From Prionace glauca (lineage: Eukaryota; Chordata; Chondrichthyes; Carcharhiniformes; Carcharhinidae), in assembly GCA_037974335.1 (NCBI GenBank), contig CM075760.1, forward strand, positions 3,512,859 through 3,576,858: 64,000 bases of DNA, written 5' to 3'. The translations under genes were made by a program, and so were the position numbers. The first letter of the stretch is position 1; the number at the start of each line of letters is the position of its first letter. The notes beneath the pieces were generated by a model. It saw only the letters and a list, made by a program, of their open reading frames with translations, was not told where the DNA came from and ran no database searches. Below, piece after piece: positions 11,107 through 22,371 of the stretch.

Positions 11107-11163
11107 CAATTGTGTCAATGATGTGAAGATGCCGGCGTTGGACTGGGGTAACAATTGTGTCAA
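11107..11163 (+). repeat. 33-bp Penelope-like terminal fragment with 12-bp target duplication
   Basis: The 12-mer CAATTGTGTCAA occurs at 11107-11118 and again at 11152-11163. Between them is a 33-bp piece with the end sequence 'gatgccggcgttggactgggg', which heads all the palindromic Penelope-like copies in this window. This is a very short insertion that still made a target duplication. Confidence 0.7.
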
Positions 11164-11504
11164 GCCGTTCGTTTGAAGTTTATGAGGTTACGAATATTTT
11201 TCAGGCAGCTTGCTAACAATTTTCTCAACATCTTGCTGATGGAAATTTTCTCCTGCTCCTCCCTGTCTTCCATTTCCTGATTGGCAGTTACAAGTTAGAC
11301 CTGAGATGCTATGAGTGTCCTCTACCATCAAGACCAATTGAAAATACTTGTTAGGGGACAGCGAAATTGCCGACTCTTTATTATAGGTCCCCAAATAGTT
11401 AGCAGGAAATTGAAGAGCAAATATGTGTGTATTTCGCAAAGGCAAGTAAAAATAGCAAGAGGGTAATTGCATTGGTGATTTCAAGTTCCCCAAAATTAAT
11501 TGGG

Positions 11505-12432
11505 ATAGCCATCATAGAGTCATAGAGGTTTACAGCATGGAATCAGGCCTTTCGGCCCACCTGGTCATGCTGCCCTTTTTTTAAACCTCTAAACGAATCC
11601 CAATTACCCACATTTGACCCATTTCCCTGTATACCTATCGTACCCATGTAACTGTCCAAAGGCTTTTTAAAGGACAAAATTGTACCCGCCTCTACTAACA
11701 CTTCAAGCAGCTTTGTTCCAGGCATTCACCACCCTCTGTGTGAAAAACTTGCCTCTCTGGACACCTTTGTATCTCTCTCCTCTCACCTTAAACCTATGCC
11801 CTCTAGTTTTAGACTCCCCTCCGTTTAAGAAAATATTTTGACTATCTACCTTATTTTTGCCCCTCATTATTTTATAGACCTCTATATGATAACTATGCTC
11901 CAGAGAAAAAAGTCCCAGTCTATCCTTATAACTCAATCCATCAAGTCCCGGTAATATCCTAGTAAATCTTTTCTGCGCTCTTTCTAGTTTAATAATATCC
12001 TTTCTATAATAGCTTGACCGGAATTACACACAGTATTCCAAGTGTGGCCTTACCAATGTCTTGTACAATTTTAACAGGACGTTCCAACTGTTGTATTTAA
12101 TGTGCTGACCGATGAACCAAGCATGCAGAATGCCTTCTTCACCACTCTGTCCACCTTTGACTCCACTTTCAAGGAGCTATGAACATGTACACCTAGATCT
12201 CTTTGTTCTGTAACTGTCTCCAACGCCCGACCATTAATTGAGTAAATCCTGCCCTGGTTTAGTGTACCAAAATAAATTAAACTCCATCTGCCATTCATCA
12301 GCCGACTGGTGAAATTGATCAAGATCCAGCCGCAGTTGAAGGTGACCTTCCTCAGTGTCCACCATGCCACCAATATTGGTGTCATTTGCAAACTTACTAA
12401 GCATGTCCCCTATATTCTCATCCAAATTATTA
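11505..12432 (-). mobile_element. CR1 LINE, older subfamily, minus strand
   Basis: Starts with a decayed tail (catagagtcatagaggtttacagcatgg) and continues through ORF2. Minus-strand reading shows YKDRLGLFSLEHSYHIEVYKIMRGKNKVDSQNIF-like sequence (split by breaks), then the RT-side block with FANDTNIGG where active copies have FADDTKVGG (about 12410-12360). Multiple frame breaks. Confidence 0.75.
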
Positions 12433-12433
12433 A

Positions 12434-12969
12434 TATAAATGTAATGTTCAGGGCATAGATGGAGTAGAGTGTTTTAGAATTTATACAGGAAAACTTTTTA
12501 GGTCAATATGTAGAGGCTGCAATAAGGGATGATGCAGTGATGGACCTAATTCTAGAAAATGAAGCCAGGCAGATGGTTGAAGTGTGGGAGCATTTTGGTG
12601 ATAGCGACCACAACACAGTTCAATTCAAATTTATTATGGACAAAGAAATAGACAAGTTACAAGGAAATATTTCAGATTGATGGAGAATAGATTTTAACAA
12701 AACGAGGCAGGATCTGGCCAAGGTAGACTGGAATGAACTACTTGCGGGGAAACCTATGGAAGAGCAGTGAAGTGCTCTCAAAAATGAAATGGGGAGGGTA
12801 TGAATCAAATATATTCCCTCTAGGCTAATTGGGAAGTGTAACAAACCCAGAGAACATGGAGTACCAGAGACCTTCAGGATAAAATGAGAAGAAAAAGTGA
12901 AGCCTTTAGGGAGTATAAGGGGAGTACATCTGCGAAGGCATTAGTGGAGATCAGAAAGTGCAGGACAGA
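12434..12969 (+). mobile_element. CR1-type LINE fragment, left part (interrupted by the retrovirus)
   Basis: Plus-strand sequence resembling the region between endonuclease and reverse transcriptase of CR1 (compare 46640-47100: 'gatagcgaccacaa', 'gagtataaggggag'). It breaks off exactly at the LTR and resumes at 20177-20410. Frame is decayed. Confidence 0.6.
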
Positions 12970-13805
12970 TGTGAGAAACGGTCAGAAACTCACTTCTATG
13001 ATCCCCCCCTTGAATCAAAGACACGGATGAGTTCAGCTAACTGTCGGTTTATTCGATCTTGCAAGAAAGGGTGTCTAGCGAAGGAGGCACACCTCACATA
13101 AATTTGCAGCACATTTTATACTTTTTTTTTTACAAGCATTGTAAGGGCTTTGCAATGTGATGTTCTCCCCTAATTGGTGGTCCCTGTCCCATCTATGTGT
13201 TGTCATTCCCCTATTGGCTCGAGGTGCCCCAAGTTTCCATCCCCTCTACTCCCCATCTAACCATGTCTCCTGTTATCACAAGAGTGCTTTAGCAAACTCA
13301 TCCATCTTATCCAATACTGTTACATGTCCAGTTCAGATTGGCGGTAATTAATCCTTTGCCAGTTTAATCACTGCTGTCCCAATTATCTCAGTGACCTTTT
13401 CCCCTTTTATGCTTAGTTGTAGAAACAACACATCTTGCAGACTATTTGCTTTTTATAATGTGGGCCTCTTACATTCCTGCAGGATGTCGTGTATGCTTCA
13501 CTGCACGTCCCATCTCTGATGTTATCTCTACATTACAGGCAGTCTTTGTATTATCCCTAATTATTGCTGTGTTAGCAGCATCGAACCTTATGTCCTATGT
13601 TTGTGACTAAACTCACAGGTGTTTCCATAAAGTGGGTTATCAATGTGCCTGACTATATCCAGTCTCATGTTTTTTCCTTCTTCTCTTTCTGTGTGTTTCA
13701 TCCTCTGCTGGTCTTAGCGTTTAACCCCTTAGGTTACAATAACGATTCTGTCATGGTTTCCGCCCCAGATGGTTTGATTCAAAAATTACACCACCATCCC
13801 TCACA
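12970..13805 (-). repeat. LTR (3' LTR of the minus-strand retrovirus)
   Basis: 836 bp, starting TGTGAG and ending CTCACA as an inverted pair. It matches 19198-20176 nearly throughout and lacks the 127-bp insertion of that copy, so it serves as the empty-site reference. Confidence 0.92.
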
Positions 13806-13820
13806 ATCCCCCCTGTTTTT
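13806..13820 (-). other. Polypurine tract of the retrovirus
   Basis: Minus-strand AAAACAGGGGGGAT lies directly before the TGTGAG start of the 3' LTR, as expected for the plus-strand primer site of a retrovirus. Confidence 0.7.
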
Positions 13821-15075
13821 CTTACGCTTTGTAATTTTTGACATTCCTCTGGTGTTCCAGCAGGTCAAGGGCCTGTTCGTCCAGAGTTTTATCATCTAAG
13901 AGGCTTATCCTCTCTTCCTTCTCTAAATTCATATTTATCACTTTTCCATTCAGGACATCCCCCTTAGTCAGGGCTGTTTCGATTAGCCGCTGAGCCAACC
14001 CCCCTGACAGCATCCCTGGTTTAGTTCATGAATCTCCGTTGGTTATAATATATATAATTTATCCAATCCACATTCTTATTTATTGTCACCCACCAAAACA
14101 AGGATTCAAACCCAGCTGTAATCTGATTCTAAGCTTTAAATTCATCTGGGACTTCCCGAGGCACTCCTATGGGATTTCGATATATCTTTTCATCAAAAGA
14201 AATTCCTATCACTGATCTCTTGTTTTTCCTGATCCTTTTTGATTCTTCAAATGCCAGGGTAAATGGTATAGCCAATTGAACAATTGCACATGTACCTTTC
14301 CACTGGGGGGTAGAGTTGGCCTTAGTACCCTTCCTCCACAATACCACCATATATCTGCTCTGGGGATTTTCAATGATAAATAGTTCCCTCCCATTCCGTT
14401 CTCTGTAATGCTCCTGATTTCTGAGCATGTTTCTAACTCCCCCATATTATGAGTTAACTCTGCCCCTTGTCGATTCACACATGAAGTGTGATTCACAATA
14501 GCAGTAAGAAACTGAGGGGGAGTTTTTAAGTTCTTTGCTTCCACGGTAGGGAACATCAGGGATAGGGATGTGCAGTTCGGGTTGCCTCATGCTTCCTTTT
14601 CTTGATACAGGGCTAACATGCACTCCATACCTCTTCTGTCACGTTTCCATCCCAGAGAGAAGGGTACTATTTGGGCCACTGGCCTCCCAGACGCACAGGC
14701 AAAGCAATTGCTTTTATTTAAGCTTTTTACAGTGTATTTGACCCATTCTACCCAGGCATTAGTTTCCTCATACCCAGTCTCTATTTCAAGGGTTTGTTTC
14801 AGGTTATTTACTTCAACCACTCTTACTGCCTTTGGGTCGTTTTGGGGAACCTTATCATTCCGGTCGGGTGTTTTCAAATTTTTATCCACATAGATTCGGA
14901 AACAACATTTCAATTTGCTATCTTTTCCTCCCTCCTTCACCCTAATTCCAAATACTGCCTGGTGCAATTGGTAGTCTCTGGTCCAGTTAACCGCAAGGAA
15001 GGGTCCACCAGCTATGGAATACCGGGAGAGGTTCTTAGGATCTAGAACTGGACCGTTTTTTTTTCGGTCCATTTG
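13821..15075 (-). pseudogene. env-like remnant of the retrovirus
   Basis: Minus-strand reading between the polypurine tract and pol remnants. The part near 14.6-15.07 kb has the surface-glycoprotein look of fish retroviral env (NAWVEWVKYTV, NKSNCFACASGRP). Broken; fossil only. Confidence 0.65.
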
Positions 15076-15679
15076 GTCCCTTTTATTGTTATATATATAT
15101 AGGATTGCATTTCTTATCTAAGCATTCTGATCTGGACTGCATATATTTCTGATGAAGGGATATTATGGAAGGAAGTCTACCCCAAGGATACCTTCCATCA
15201 GCATAAAATTGTAAGGATTCCACCGAATATTTTCGCTGGCTTATCAGATCTCCACACACTACCAAAGACATAGGTCAGTCTCTACCATCTGTGTTGTAGG
15301 GAGATCCAGAATCGTAATTGAGCTTATAGCATTTTTCCTTTCCTTTTCTAACTTATCTGAATTATATTCCATACTTGTAAGTACTTTCTGAGACAAGAGG
15401 AAGGAAAGCATTATCCAGGTTACCCCTTCCATTCTATCCCTTTCTCGTTACCTTTTAGGAGAGAACTTATTCAAAACAGTTTCTTTCCCGCGCTCACGCC
15501 GCTACTAGAAATTGATTATTTAGAGTCTTTTAAATTTCAGCTTTAAAGGTTCTTCAGTTGGTTCGACCTTCCACGTGTAGGAATTATCTGGAGGTTTTAC
15601 CAGTCCCTTGATTCCAGTATGATGTGTCCACCCCTTTTCAGCAGTCCTGATTGCTGTCTCGGTTGTTAGGAGTGCTTGA

Positions 15680-16500
15680 GATCATTCCTCCCATTCCAGT
15701 TGCAGCTTAGTTTCTTTCCATGACTTTACCAGGACCCAATCTCCTGGTCGTATTGTATGTACCGTGAAGTCGAGGGCTGGAGTCTGCGACAATAATCCTT
15801 GTTTCCTAAGGGAAGATATCGAGGAGGACAGGCCCAGTATATATTTCTTTACAAATTGATCATTCATTTCAGGAACCGGTAACACCCCGACTGCTCCCAT
15901 ATAAGGCAGTCCAAATAGCATTTCATAGGGGGATAAACCCAAATCCTTTCGAGGAGCTGTACAAATATGCAAAAGTGCTATTGGTAAGCACTTAGTCCAA
16001 GGGAGTTTCGTTCCTATTATCAGCTTAGATCCTCTGTCCACTCTAAAACATTAGGTTCTTCTTCTAACAGTTTCAAATATAGTTGTTTAGTTTTCTGTGC
16101 GTACCCTCGTGTCTTTCCCTCAGTTATTGGTTCCACCCTCTTCCTCACAATCTCATCGACCATTATCTTTGCCTTCTGTTTCTCTGTCTCATCTCAGTCA
16201 TCTCCTCTTTTTCCTTTTCTGTAAAGATTGGATTCGTTCCAAGGGGGCATTAGGGAAATAAGGGCCTGCATCCTAATTGGTTGTGTGTTTAGGGCTGCTT
16301 CTTTTGCTATTTCATCAGCTAGCCTGTCCACGGGCATCTCCTTGATCCTTTGGAATATTAAATGTCCCAAATATAACACCTGTGCTTATCGTCTACTATA
16401 AAGAAAAACTTATCCTGTGAGTTCAAGTTCAACGCTATATCTAATACTATAAATACTTCCTGGGACAATGATAATACCAAAATTTGGCCTTTGAACTCCA
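15680..16500 (-). pseudogene. pol-like remnant (integrase and RNase H parts)
   Basis: The piece at 15682-16041 resembles the C-terminal part of a gammaretroviral-type integrase (LGLSPYEMLFG, then PGDWVLVKSW). The piece at 16.2-16.5 kb resembles the RNase H end (VDRLADEIAKEAA). Reverse transcriptase is not recognisable. Broken; fossil only. Confidence 0.65.
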
Positions 16501-17486
16501 GGGCTGGAGTTTTCCCAGTGACACTAGGATCTGATGTCTTTCCCTGGTGTGAAGTATTTAAATTGGTCAATGGATTATTCACTGTTCCTCTCCTCGTTAC
16601 CGGAGCAAGGTTACAGACCTTCTCCTCAGTATTAAAGTCACCCCCAGGCGCTGTGAGTTTCATGGTCATACTGCCGGGGGAGGGAGGTAATGTTCCCCTG
16701 CAGTAGTCTTCCAACACTTGGTTTTGTTTCTCCAGTTCCCTCACTCTGAATTCTAATTCCTTAATCTTTTTTTTCCCAGTGACTACTGTTCAATTAGTCC
16801 AGCTAACTGATGTATTAACAATACTGCTATTTTCTTTGTTTGGTTTCTCTTAACTCTCTAATCTGTGATTCTGACGTTTTAATTCTCTCCTTGTCATTTT
16901 TTTTTACCTAAGACTGAGACCTGTTCAATTAATCCGGTTTAAACCTGTTTAATTAATTCAAACTAAGAGAATTCCAATTTTCTTAGTTCTGTCCTTTTTT
17001 TCCCCAATCATTTCCATTGTTGATCTAGTGGGTGAAATGGATCCCACCCCGAGGTCGCTCTTATCACAGTCCGGTGATACCTATCAGGGGTGATCAGTGC
17101 CCTTCGTACCACCGCTTACACTCATGAGCTTGCACCCTTAAGCTCACACTATTAAGCCAGCTTTCCCTTCTACTCCAGCGATCTCTCAGACAGATTCTTT
17201 CTTACTCTCATCTGAACATCACCTCCCAGGCATCCTTCTCTAGCCCTTACACTCACTTCAAACTCCTGAGCTTCGCGTAGGGGGCTACCCCTCTTAACAA
17301 CTGCTCTAAGGCTGGGTGTAAAGACAGATGCCTTCTGGTCTGTACGTGCTCAGCTCAGACCTCTCACACACACTCACACTCCTTCATCACAGATGAGCAC
17401 CTCCTGTACTTTGACTCACTCCCTTAAATTCGGTAATCTATTCTGGAGCTCCGGTTGTGGCCATTCAACCGGACCCGTAAACAGAT

Positions 17487-18100
17487 CCCAGGTTTCGGCA
17501 CCAATTCTTGTAGGTAAAAATACCTCTGAATCCAATTGTGAGTCAAAGTACAGCAGTTTATTTAACAAAAGCCTGATTCAGAAAATCCAAAATAAGATTT
17601 ATTTTTATCACCTTTAAATATCCTCACTAAATCAAGACCCTTGCACATTCTTACAATTCTGGTACAATAAAACAAAACATCACTTGGAACACAGATGCAC
17701 GAAGAAATACTGAAAGCATTCTAATGTGCAATCTACATGATTAATTATTTCTACAGCTCTGCCTTTGTAACCAACACAGGCAAGTACAATGGTTAACTCT
17801 CTTTACAACTTTAAGATGCAATGTAATGCCACCTTTCCCACTTGGCAGAATTCAAATCTCTGCCCGATCCCTACCTAATTTATTAAACTTAAAGCAATTC
17901 ACTTCAATTGGACATTACCTATTACATCACATGAGGGTCTCAATTACACAGTTACACCCTCTCTCTCTCTCTCTCTCTGTACCATACAGAGTCAGCCTGC
18001 TTGTCTCTTTTTAACCCTTTACTGATGGGAGCTCACTGGCTTCTAATAAATATGACCATGTTTGATTCGGGTGCCTCATGTCATGACAAATCCCTTTCTC
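17487..18100 (-). repeat. Second LTR-like end with tRNA-Phe-type primer site inside the retrovirus
   Basis: On the minus strand TGGTGCCGAAACCTGGG (17503-17487) matches the tRNA-Phe 3' end with one difference. It follows a possible LTR end (CTACA, at 17509) that has an AATAAA signal about 45 nt upstream. The outer element uses tRNA-Pro, so this looks like a piece of a different retrovirus. I could not find the other end or a second copy in the window; the right limit is a guess. A TC microsatellite (17959-17978) lies within. Confidence 0.5.
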
Positions 18101-18695
18101 TCTCAAACAGTCATATAGTCATGTACAATTCCAATACATAATCGCTATTAGCGTTCACCCCGCACCTCAGTAAAAGCCCACGTCAGGGTTCCCAGTTCCA
18201 CTGACATACTTCTCTCTACTCTTTCTGCTCAGACCAGTTGTAGGTCCATCCCATTCATGCTGATCCATCTATATACTTCGTGACCCATCCTCAAACTCCA
18301 GTGCCTCTAGGGACACCTCCCTTATTCTACTTTCCTCTGCTCCCTCATCACATAACCTCCCCCGCAGCCCCTAAATTAACATTGTCCAGCAACTTGCACT
18401 GTCAATTCCTTTCTGGGACACCGGCTGCTTCTATCTCACATACATATTAAGAATCTGACAAACCCAATCCTCAACCGAACCGTACTTCGGCCAAAATACA
18501 GATGGTTTCCGGATTGGTTCCTTCGTCCACACAAAATAACAATATTTTATCATAACCTTCTTTTTTAAGTCCTTAGTCTTTTTGGTCCCCATCCCAATTT
18601 TCTAACTGTATTCCCAGAGGACTGTCAGGGGGTATTCCCTTTTCATCATTATTTCCCGGTTTCCCACCCTTATTCTTGGACGGTTCACCTCCCAT

Positions 18696-18856
18696 GGTTA
18701 GTCTTCAGTTGTCGTCTTGGACACAAGTTTGCTTACTTGCGCCCTCAGATCAAACTGTCATAACCATAAAACTTCCCGGGGTTAGTCTTCAGTTGTCGTC
18801 TTGGACACAAGCTAATTTATTTGCGCCCTCAGATCAAACTGTCATAACCACCAAGT
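18696..18856. repeat. Two direct repeats of 84-bp period within the retrovirus
   Basis: The unit starting 'ggttagtcttcagttgtcgt' at 18696 is repeated at 18780, with a few differences in the middle. It lies between the tRNA-Pro primer site and the internal LTR-like segment. Confidence 0.8.
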
Positions 18857-19178
18857 CAACAAGGAAGAAAATGACTCTCACCCTTAATCAGCCAAATTCC
18901 CGGGAGAGAAATTCCTTACCTTGATCCGTGCACGGAGTTGTCCGACTTCTTCCAATGATGTGTATACCCCCTCACAGACCCCTGTCACAGTCCTAGCAGT
19001 CCTAGTGTATAGAAGTCATCCGTGTGATTTTCCCAGGGTCCAGAATTATCTCAATTGAGTGGTTTCAGATTCCCCTCCTTCCAGACCAAAACGGCGTTTT
19101 TACGTGTAAATATACACCAGACGCGTCTTATTCCGTCGATTTGGTCTAGTCGAGGGAAACCCCCGTTATAATTCCGGA

Positions 19179-19195
19179 TCCCGGACGAGCCCCCA
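19179..19195 (-). other. tRNA-Pro primer binding site
   Basis: Minus-strand TGGGGGCTCGTCCGGGA is complementary to the 3' end of tRNA-Pro and lies two bases from the end of the 5' LTR. The same primer is used by murine leukaemia virus and many class I endogenous retroviruses. Confidence 0.93.
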
Positions 19196-19197
19196 AT

Positions 19198-20176
19198 TGT
19201 GAGAAACGGTCAGAAACTCACTTCTATGATCCCCCCCCCCTTGAATCAAAGACACGGATGAGTTCAGCTAACTGTCGGTTTATTCGATCTTGCAAGAAAG
19301 GGTGTCTAGCGAAGTAGGCACACCTCACATAAATTTTCCGCACATTTTATACTTTTTTTTTTACAAGCATTGTAAGGGCTTTGCAATGTGATGTTCTCCC
19401 CTAATTGGTGGTCCCTGTCCCATCTATGTGTTGTCATTCCCCTATTGGCTCGAGGTGCCCCAAGTTTCCATCCCCTCTACTCCCCATCTAACCATGTCTC
19501 CTGTTATCGCAAGAGTGCTTTAGCAAACTCATCCATCTTATCCAATACTGTTACATGTCCAGTTCAGATTGGCGGTAATTAATCCTTTGCCAGTTTAATC
19601 ACTGCTGTCCCAACTATCTCAGTGACCTTTTCCCCTTTTTATGCTTAGTTGTAGAAACAACACATCTTGCAGACCATTTGCTTTTTATAACGTGGGCCTC
19701 TTACATTCCTGCAGGATGTCGTGTATGCTTCACTGCACGTCCCATCTCTGATGTTATCTCTACATGATGTGGGTATGCCGGCGTTGGACTGGCGTAAACA
19801 CAGTAAAAAGTCTGACAACACCAGGTTTTAGTCCAACCGATTTGGACTAATCGGTTGGACTAAAACCTGGTGTTGTCAGACTTTTTACTGTGTTATCTCT
19901 ACATTACAGGCAGTCTTTGTATTATCCCTAATTATTGCTGTGTTAGCAGCATCGAACCTTATGTCCTATGTTTGTGACTAAACTCACAGGTGTTTCCATA
20001 AAGTGGGTTATCAATGTGCCTGACTATATCCAGTCTCATGTATTTTCCTTCTTCTCTTTCTGTGTGTTTCATCCTCTTCTGGTCTTAGCGTTTAACCCCT
20101 TAGGTTACAATAACGATTCTGTCATGGTTTCCGCCCCAGATGGTTTGATTCAAAAATTACACCACCATCCCTCACA
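19198..20176 (-). repeat. LTR (5' LTR of the minus-strand retrovirus), with an insertion
   Basis: Same sequence as 12970-13805 except for scattered differences and a 127-bp palindromic insertion plus duplicated target at 19753-19903. Confidence 0.92.
19765..19891 (+). mobile_element. Palindromic Penelope-like insertion in the LTR
   Basis: 127 bp flanked by the 12-bp duplication GTTATCTCTACA (19753-19764 and 19892-19903). It begins with the 'gatgccggcgttggact' end. Then come two perfectly complementary arms of about 43 nt (CACAGTAAAAAGTCTGACAA and its inverse) around an 8-nt loop. The sister LTR lacks it, which proves insertion after the retrovirus integrated. Assignment to Penelope-like elements rests on the longer related copy at 53719-55793. 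Confidence 0.8.
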
Positions 20177-20410
20177 CAGAGCTTAAAGAAATCAATCAGG
20201 AGAGCAAAAAAGTGATATAAGAAATTGCTGTCTGGTAAAAGTGGGCAGAATCATAGATATTCTATAAGTGTAACAATGGGAAGAGGATGAGCAGGATAGG
20301 AGTAGGACCTATTAAGAGACACGGATCTTCACCCACGAGAATGAGGGGATAGTTATGGAACTCAGAGAAAGAGACTGAGGTTCTAGGGAGTAACATCTAC
20401 TCATAAGAAT
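20177..20410 (+). mobile_element. CR1-type LINE fragment, right part after the retrovirus
   Basis: Continues the fragment at 12434-12969 ('cagagcttaaagaaatcaatcaggagagcaaaa...'). Together they show that the retrovirus landed in an older LINE. Confidence 0.55.
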
Positions 20411-21055
20411 GTTAACTACAATTCACCAGAAGAGCGGATACCTTCCTGACGTGACAATACTAATCAATTTTATACACTGGTGAAGACCATGATGATCAAT
20501 GACAGTAAGATTTCACCATGTGCAAATTGCGTAGAATGCAGAAAAAAAGGCAAATGCTGTTGACATGATTCTCATGGAGACCAAGAAACCAAAGGAAAAT
20601 AATATATCGAATGACCACAACAAACAAATGTACAAAATGGAACTTTTGGCAATGATTCATTTAGAAATTTATTAATATCACCACAAAGTAAACATGAATC
20701 CGCAGGAAACTTCCAGTTAATACATATCATAGGCTGTGCATTAGATTTTAAACTTGAGATGTAACAAAGATAGAATGTTCGGTTTTAGTACACAATCCAT
20801 TCGCTTCAAGAACAAAGGAATTTACAAGACAGCAACAGGCCCGTGGGTATTCCAAGCATGTATATAGCTGTACTTTGCACTCTTTCAGTCAAACAGTTCC
20901 TCCAAGTTCTGAATGTCAGCAGGTCGAATTCCAGATCATTTTCTGCTAGGATAAAGCTACCAATTTTCATTTGATAGCTGACCTGTAGCAAGGCAATCTC
21001 CACAACATGGTCTTCACCCACATTGCACAGTTCTGGAGACAGCTTTTTTAGCTCT
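20411..21055. other. No gene recognised
   Basis: AT-rich sequence. A minus-strand open stretch across 20806-21207 runs partly into the adjacent SINE and shows no domain. Confidence 0.5.
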
Positions 21056-21378
21056 GATATACACGGTGGCATAGTGGTTAGCATGGCTGTCTCACAATGC
21101 CAGGGATCTGGGTTCGATCCCTGGCTTGGGTCTCTATCTGGATGGAGTTTACACATTCTCCCTATGTTGGGATGGGTTTCCATGCGGGTGCTCTGGTTTG
21201 CTCCCACAGTCCAAAGATATGCGGGTTAGGTGGATTGGCCATGCTAAATTTCCCCTTACTGTTAGGTGGACTAGCTAAGGTAAATTCATGGGGTTATGGG
21301 TATAGGGCCTGGGTGGGATTGTGGTCAGTGCACGCCTCGTGGGCTGAATGTCCTCCTCCTGCACTGTAGGATTCTATA
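21056..21378 (+). mobile_element. V-SINE-type SINE, complete
   Basis: Head 'cacggtggcatagtggttag' with tRNA-like box B ('ggttcgatccctg'), central segment at about 21140-21225, then 'gattggccatgctaaatt' and the type A tail 'tcctcctcctgcactgtaggattctat'. Confidence 0.85.
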
Positions 21379-21654
21379 CATCCAACAAAACTCCAATTTA
21401 TTCAACATCTATAATGTCTCTGTTCAACGGAACTTTTCTGGTCAATCTTCATCTTTTACAATCTGAACTTTCTTTGTCCCTATTACCTGATATGGTCATC
21501 TTGCTGCGTCAGTCTGCCGATTGCAGCACTGGGCTATCCGACGGATTGATGTCTTTTATCAATAAAATCAGTTTCTATTTTACTTCCTCATTCCTTGTTA
21601 TTTTAGTCTCTAACCCCTTAAAATGAAGATTCATTCACAATGTAAATGAATGGA

Positions 21655-21815
21655 ACCAAACAGAAAATGCTGGATTTTGCTCTGAGGCAGGGCCATCCAG
21701 ACTCGAAATGTTGGCTCGATTCTCTCTCCACAGGTGCTTTCAGACCTGCTGATATTTTACACTATTTTCTGTTTTTTGTTTCAGAATCCGCAGTATTTTG
21801 CTTTTATCTTCGTGA
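21655..21815 (+). repeat. Unclassified interspersed repeat
   Basis: Runs from 'aaacagaaaatgctgga' through 'ctctctccacaggtgctttcagacctgctg' to 'cagaatccgcagtattttgcttttat'. I know this word order as a common repeat in shark genomes but cannot name a family. Confidence 0.5.
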
Positions 21816-22275
21816 ATATATGGAACCTGTGGTACATGGATAAATAATCCTAGAATAGGGATATCACTGAGAATGGAAAACAAAAGGTGAAGGAATAGTT
21901 TGACAGTCAGTTAAATTATTGTAACATTTGGAAAACGAAAATTTCAACAGTGGAAATGATTGGGTTGTAAATTGGTGTCAGCAAAGTGAGGATCAGTTAT
22001 TTCTATATCACAAATAAAACTGCAGCCATCTTATTTCTTACCGTTTGGGGGAACAAATGATAATGCAGCAATTGAATGGTCAGGGAGGAGAGGAAACAAC
22101 ATGAATGAGGTTTTGCTTGGATTGAAACGATGACGTAAATTGAACAAGTTCTTATTTAGAAAGAAGAGTGTGGGAAGGAGATGTGATTTCTACTTCTTGA
22201 AATTCTCAGTAGTCCAGAACAGTTAAAACCGATTGCACAATCTCTGCATGGTTTCATTAAATTGGAAGAGGTTTC

Positions 22276-22345
22276 GGTCAAACAAAGAACAAAGAACAAC
22301 CCAGCACGGGAAACAGGCCCTTCGGCCCAACGAGCCCGCGCCGCC
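22276..22345 (-). mobile_element. LINE 3' tail fragment, minus strand
   Basis: CAAAGAACAAAGAACA tail followed by 'gggaaacaggcccttcggcc', the same 3' end as in 6268-6632; only about 70 bp remains. Confidence 0.7.
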
Positions 22346-22371
22346 ACATCACCCCACACCTATTCTACCCT

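Larger units (their letters stand above)
12970..20176 (-). mobile_element. Endogenous retrovirus, class I (gamma/epsilon-like), broken
   Basis: About 7.2 kb on the minus strand. LTRs are at both ends (12970-13805 as the 3' LTR, 19198-20176 as the 5' LTR) with TGTGAG/CTCACA ends, and the host carries a 4-bp CAGA duplication (12966-12969 and 20177-20180). A tRNA-Pro primer site (19179-19195) and a polypurine tract (13806-13820) are in place. Recognisable parts: env-like sequence around 13.8-15.1 kb, integrase-like sequence around 15.7-16.1 kb, RNase H-like sequence around 16.2-16.5 kb and a possible gag remnant near 16.5-16.75 kb. Most of gag and pol is missing and the rest is interrupted many times, so this is a fossil. 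By eye the LTRs differ at about a dozen places over 836 bp apart from one later insertion, suggesting a fairly recent integration. A second LTR-like end inside (17.5 kb) suggests a composite. Confidence 0.9.

Noticed and set aside
20806-21229. Overlapping open frames on both strands around the SINE at 21.06 kb
   Set aside because: They are SINE sequence read in several frames; such frames recur at every SINE in the window.
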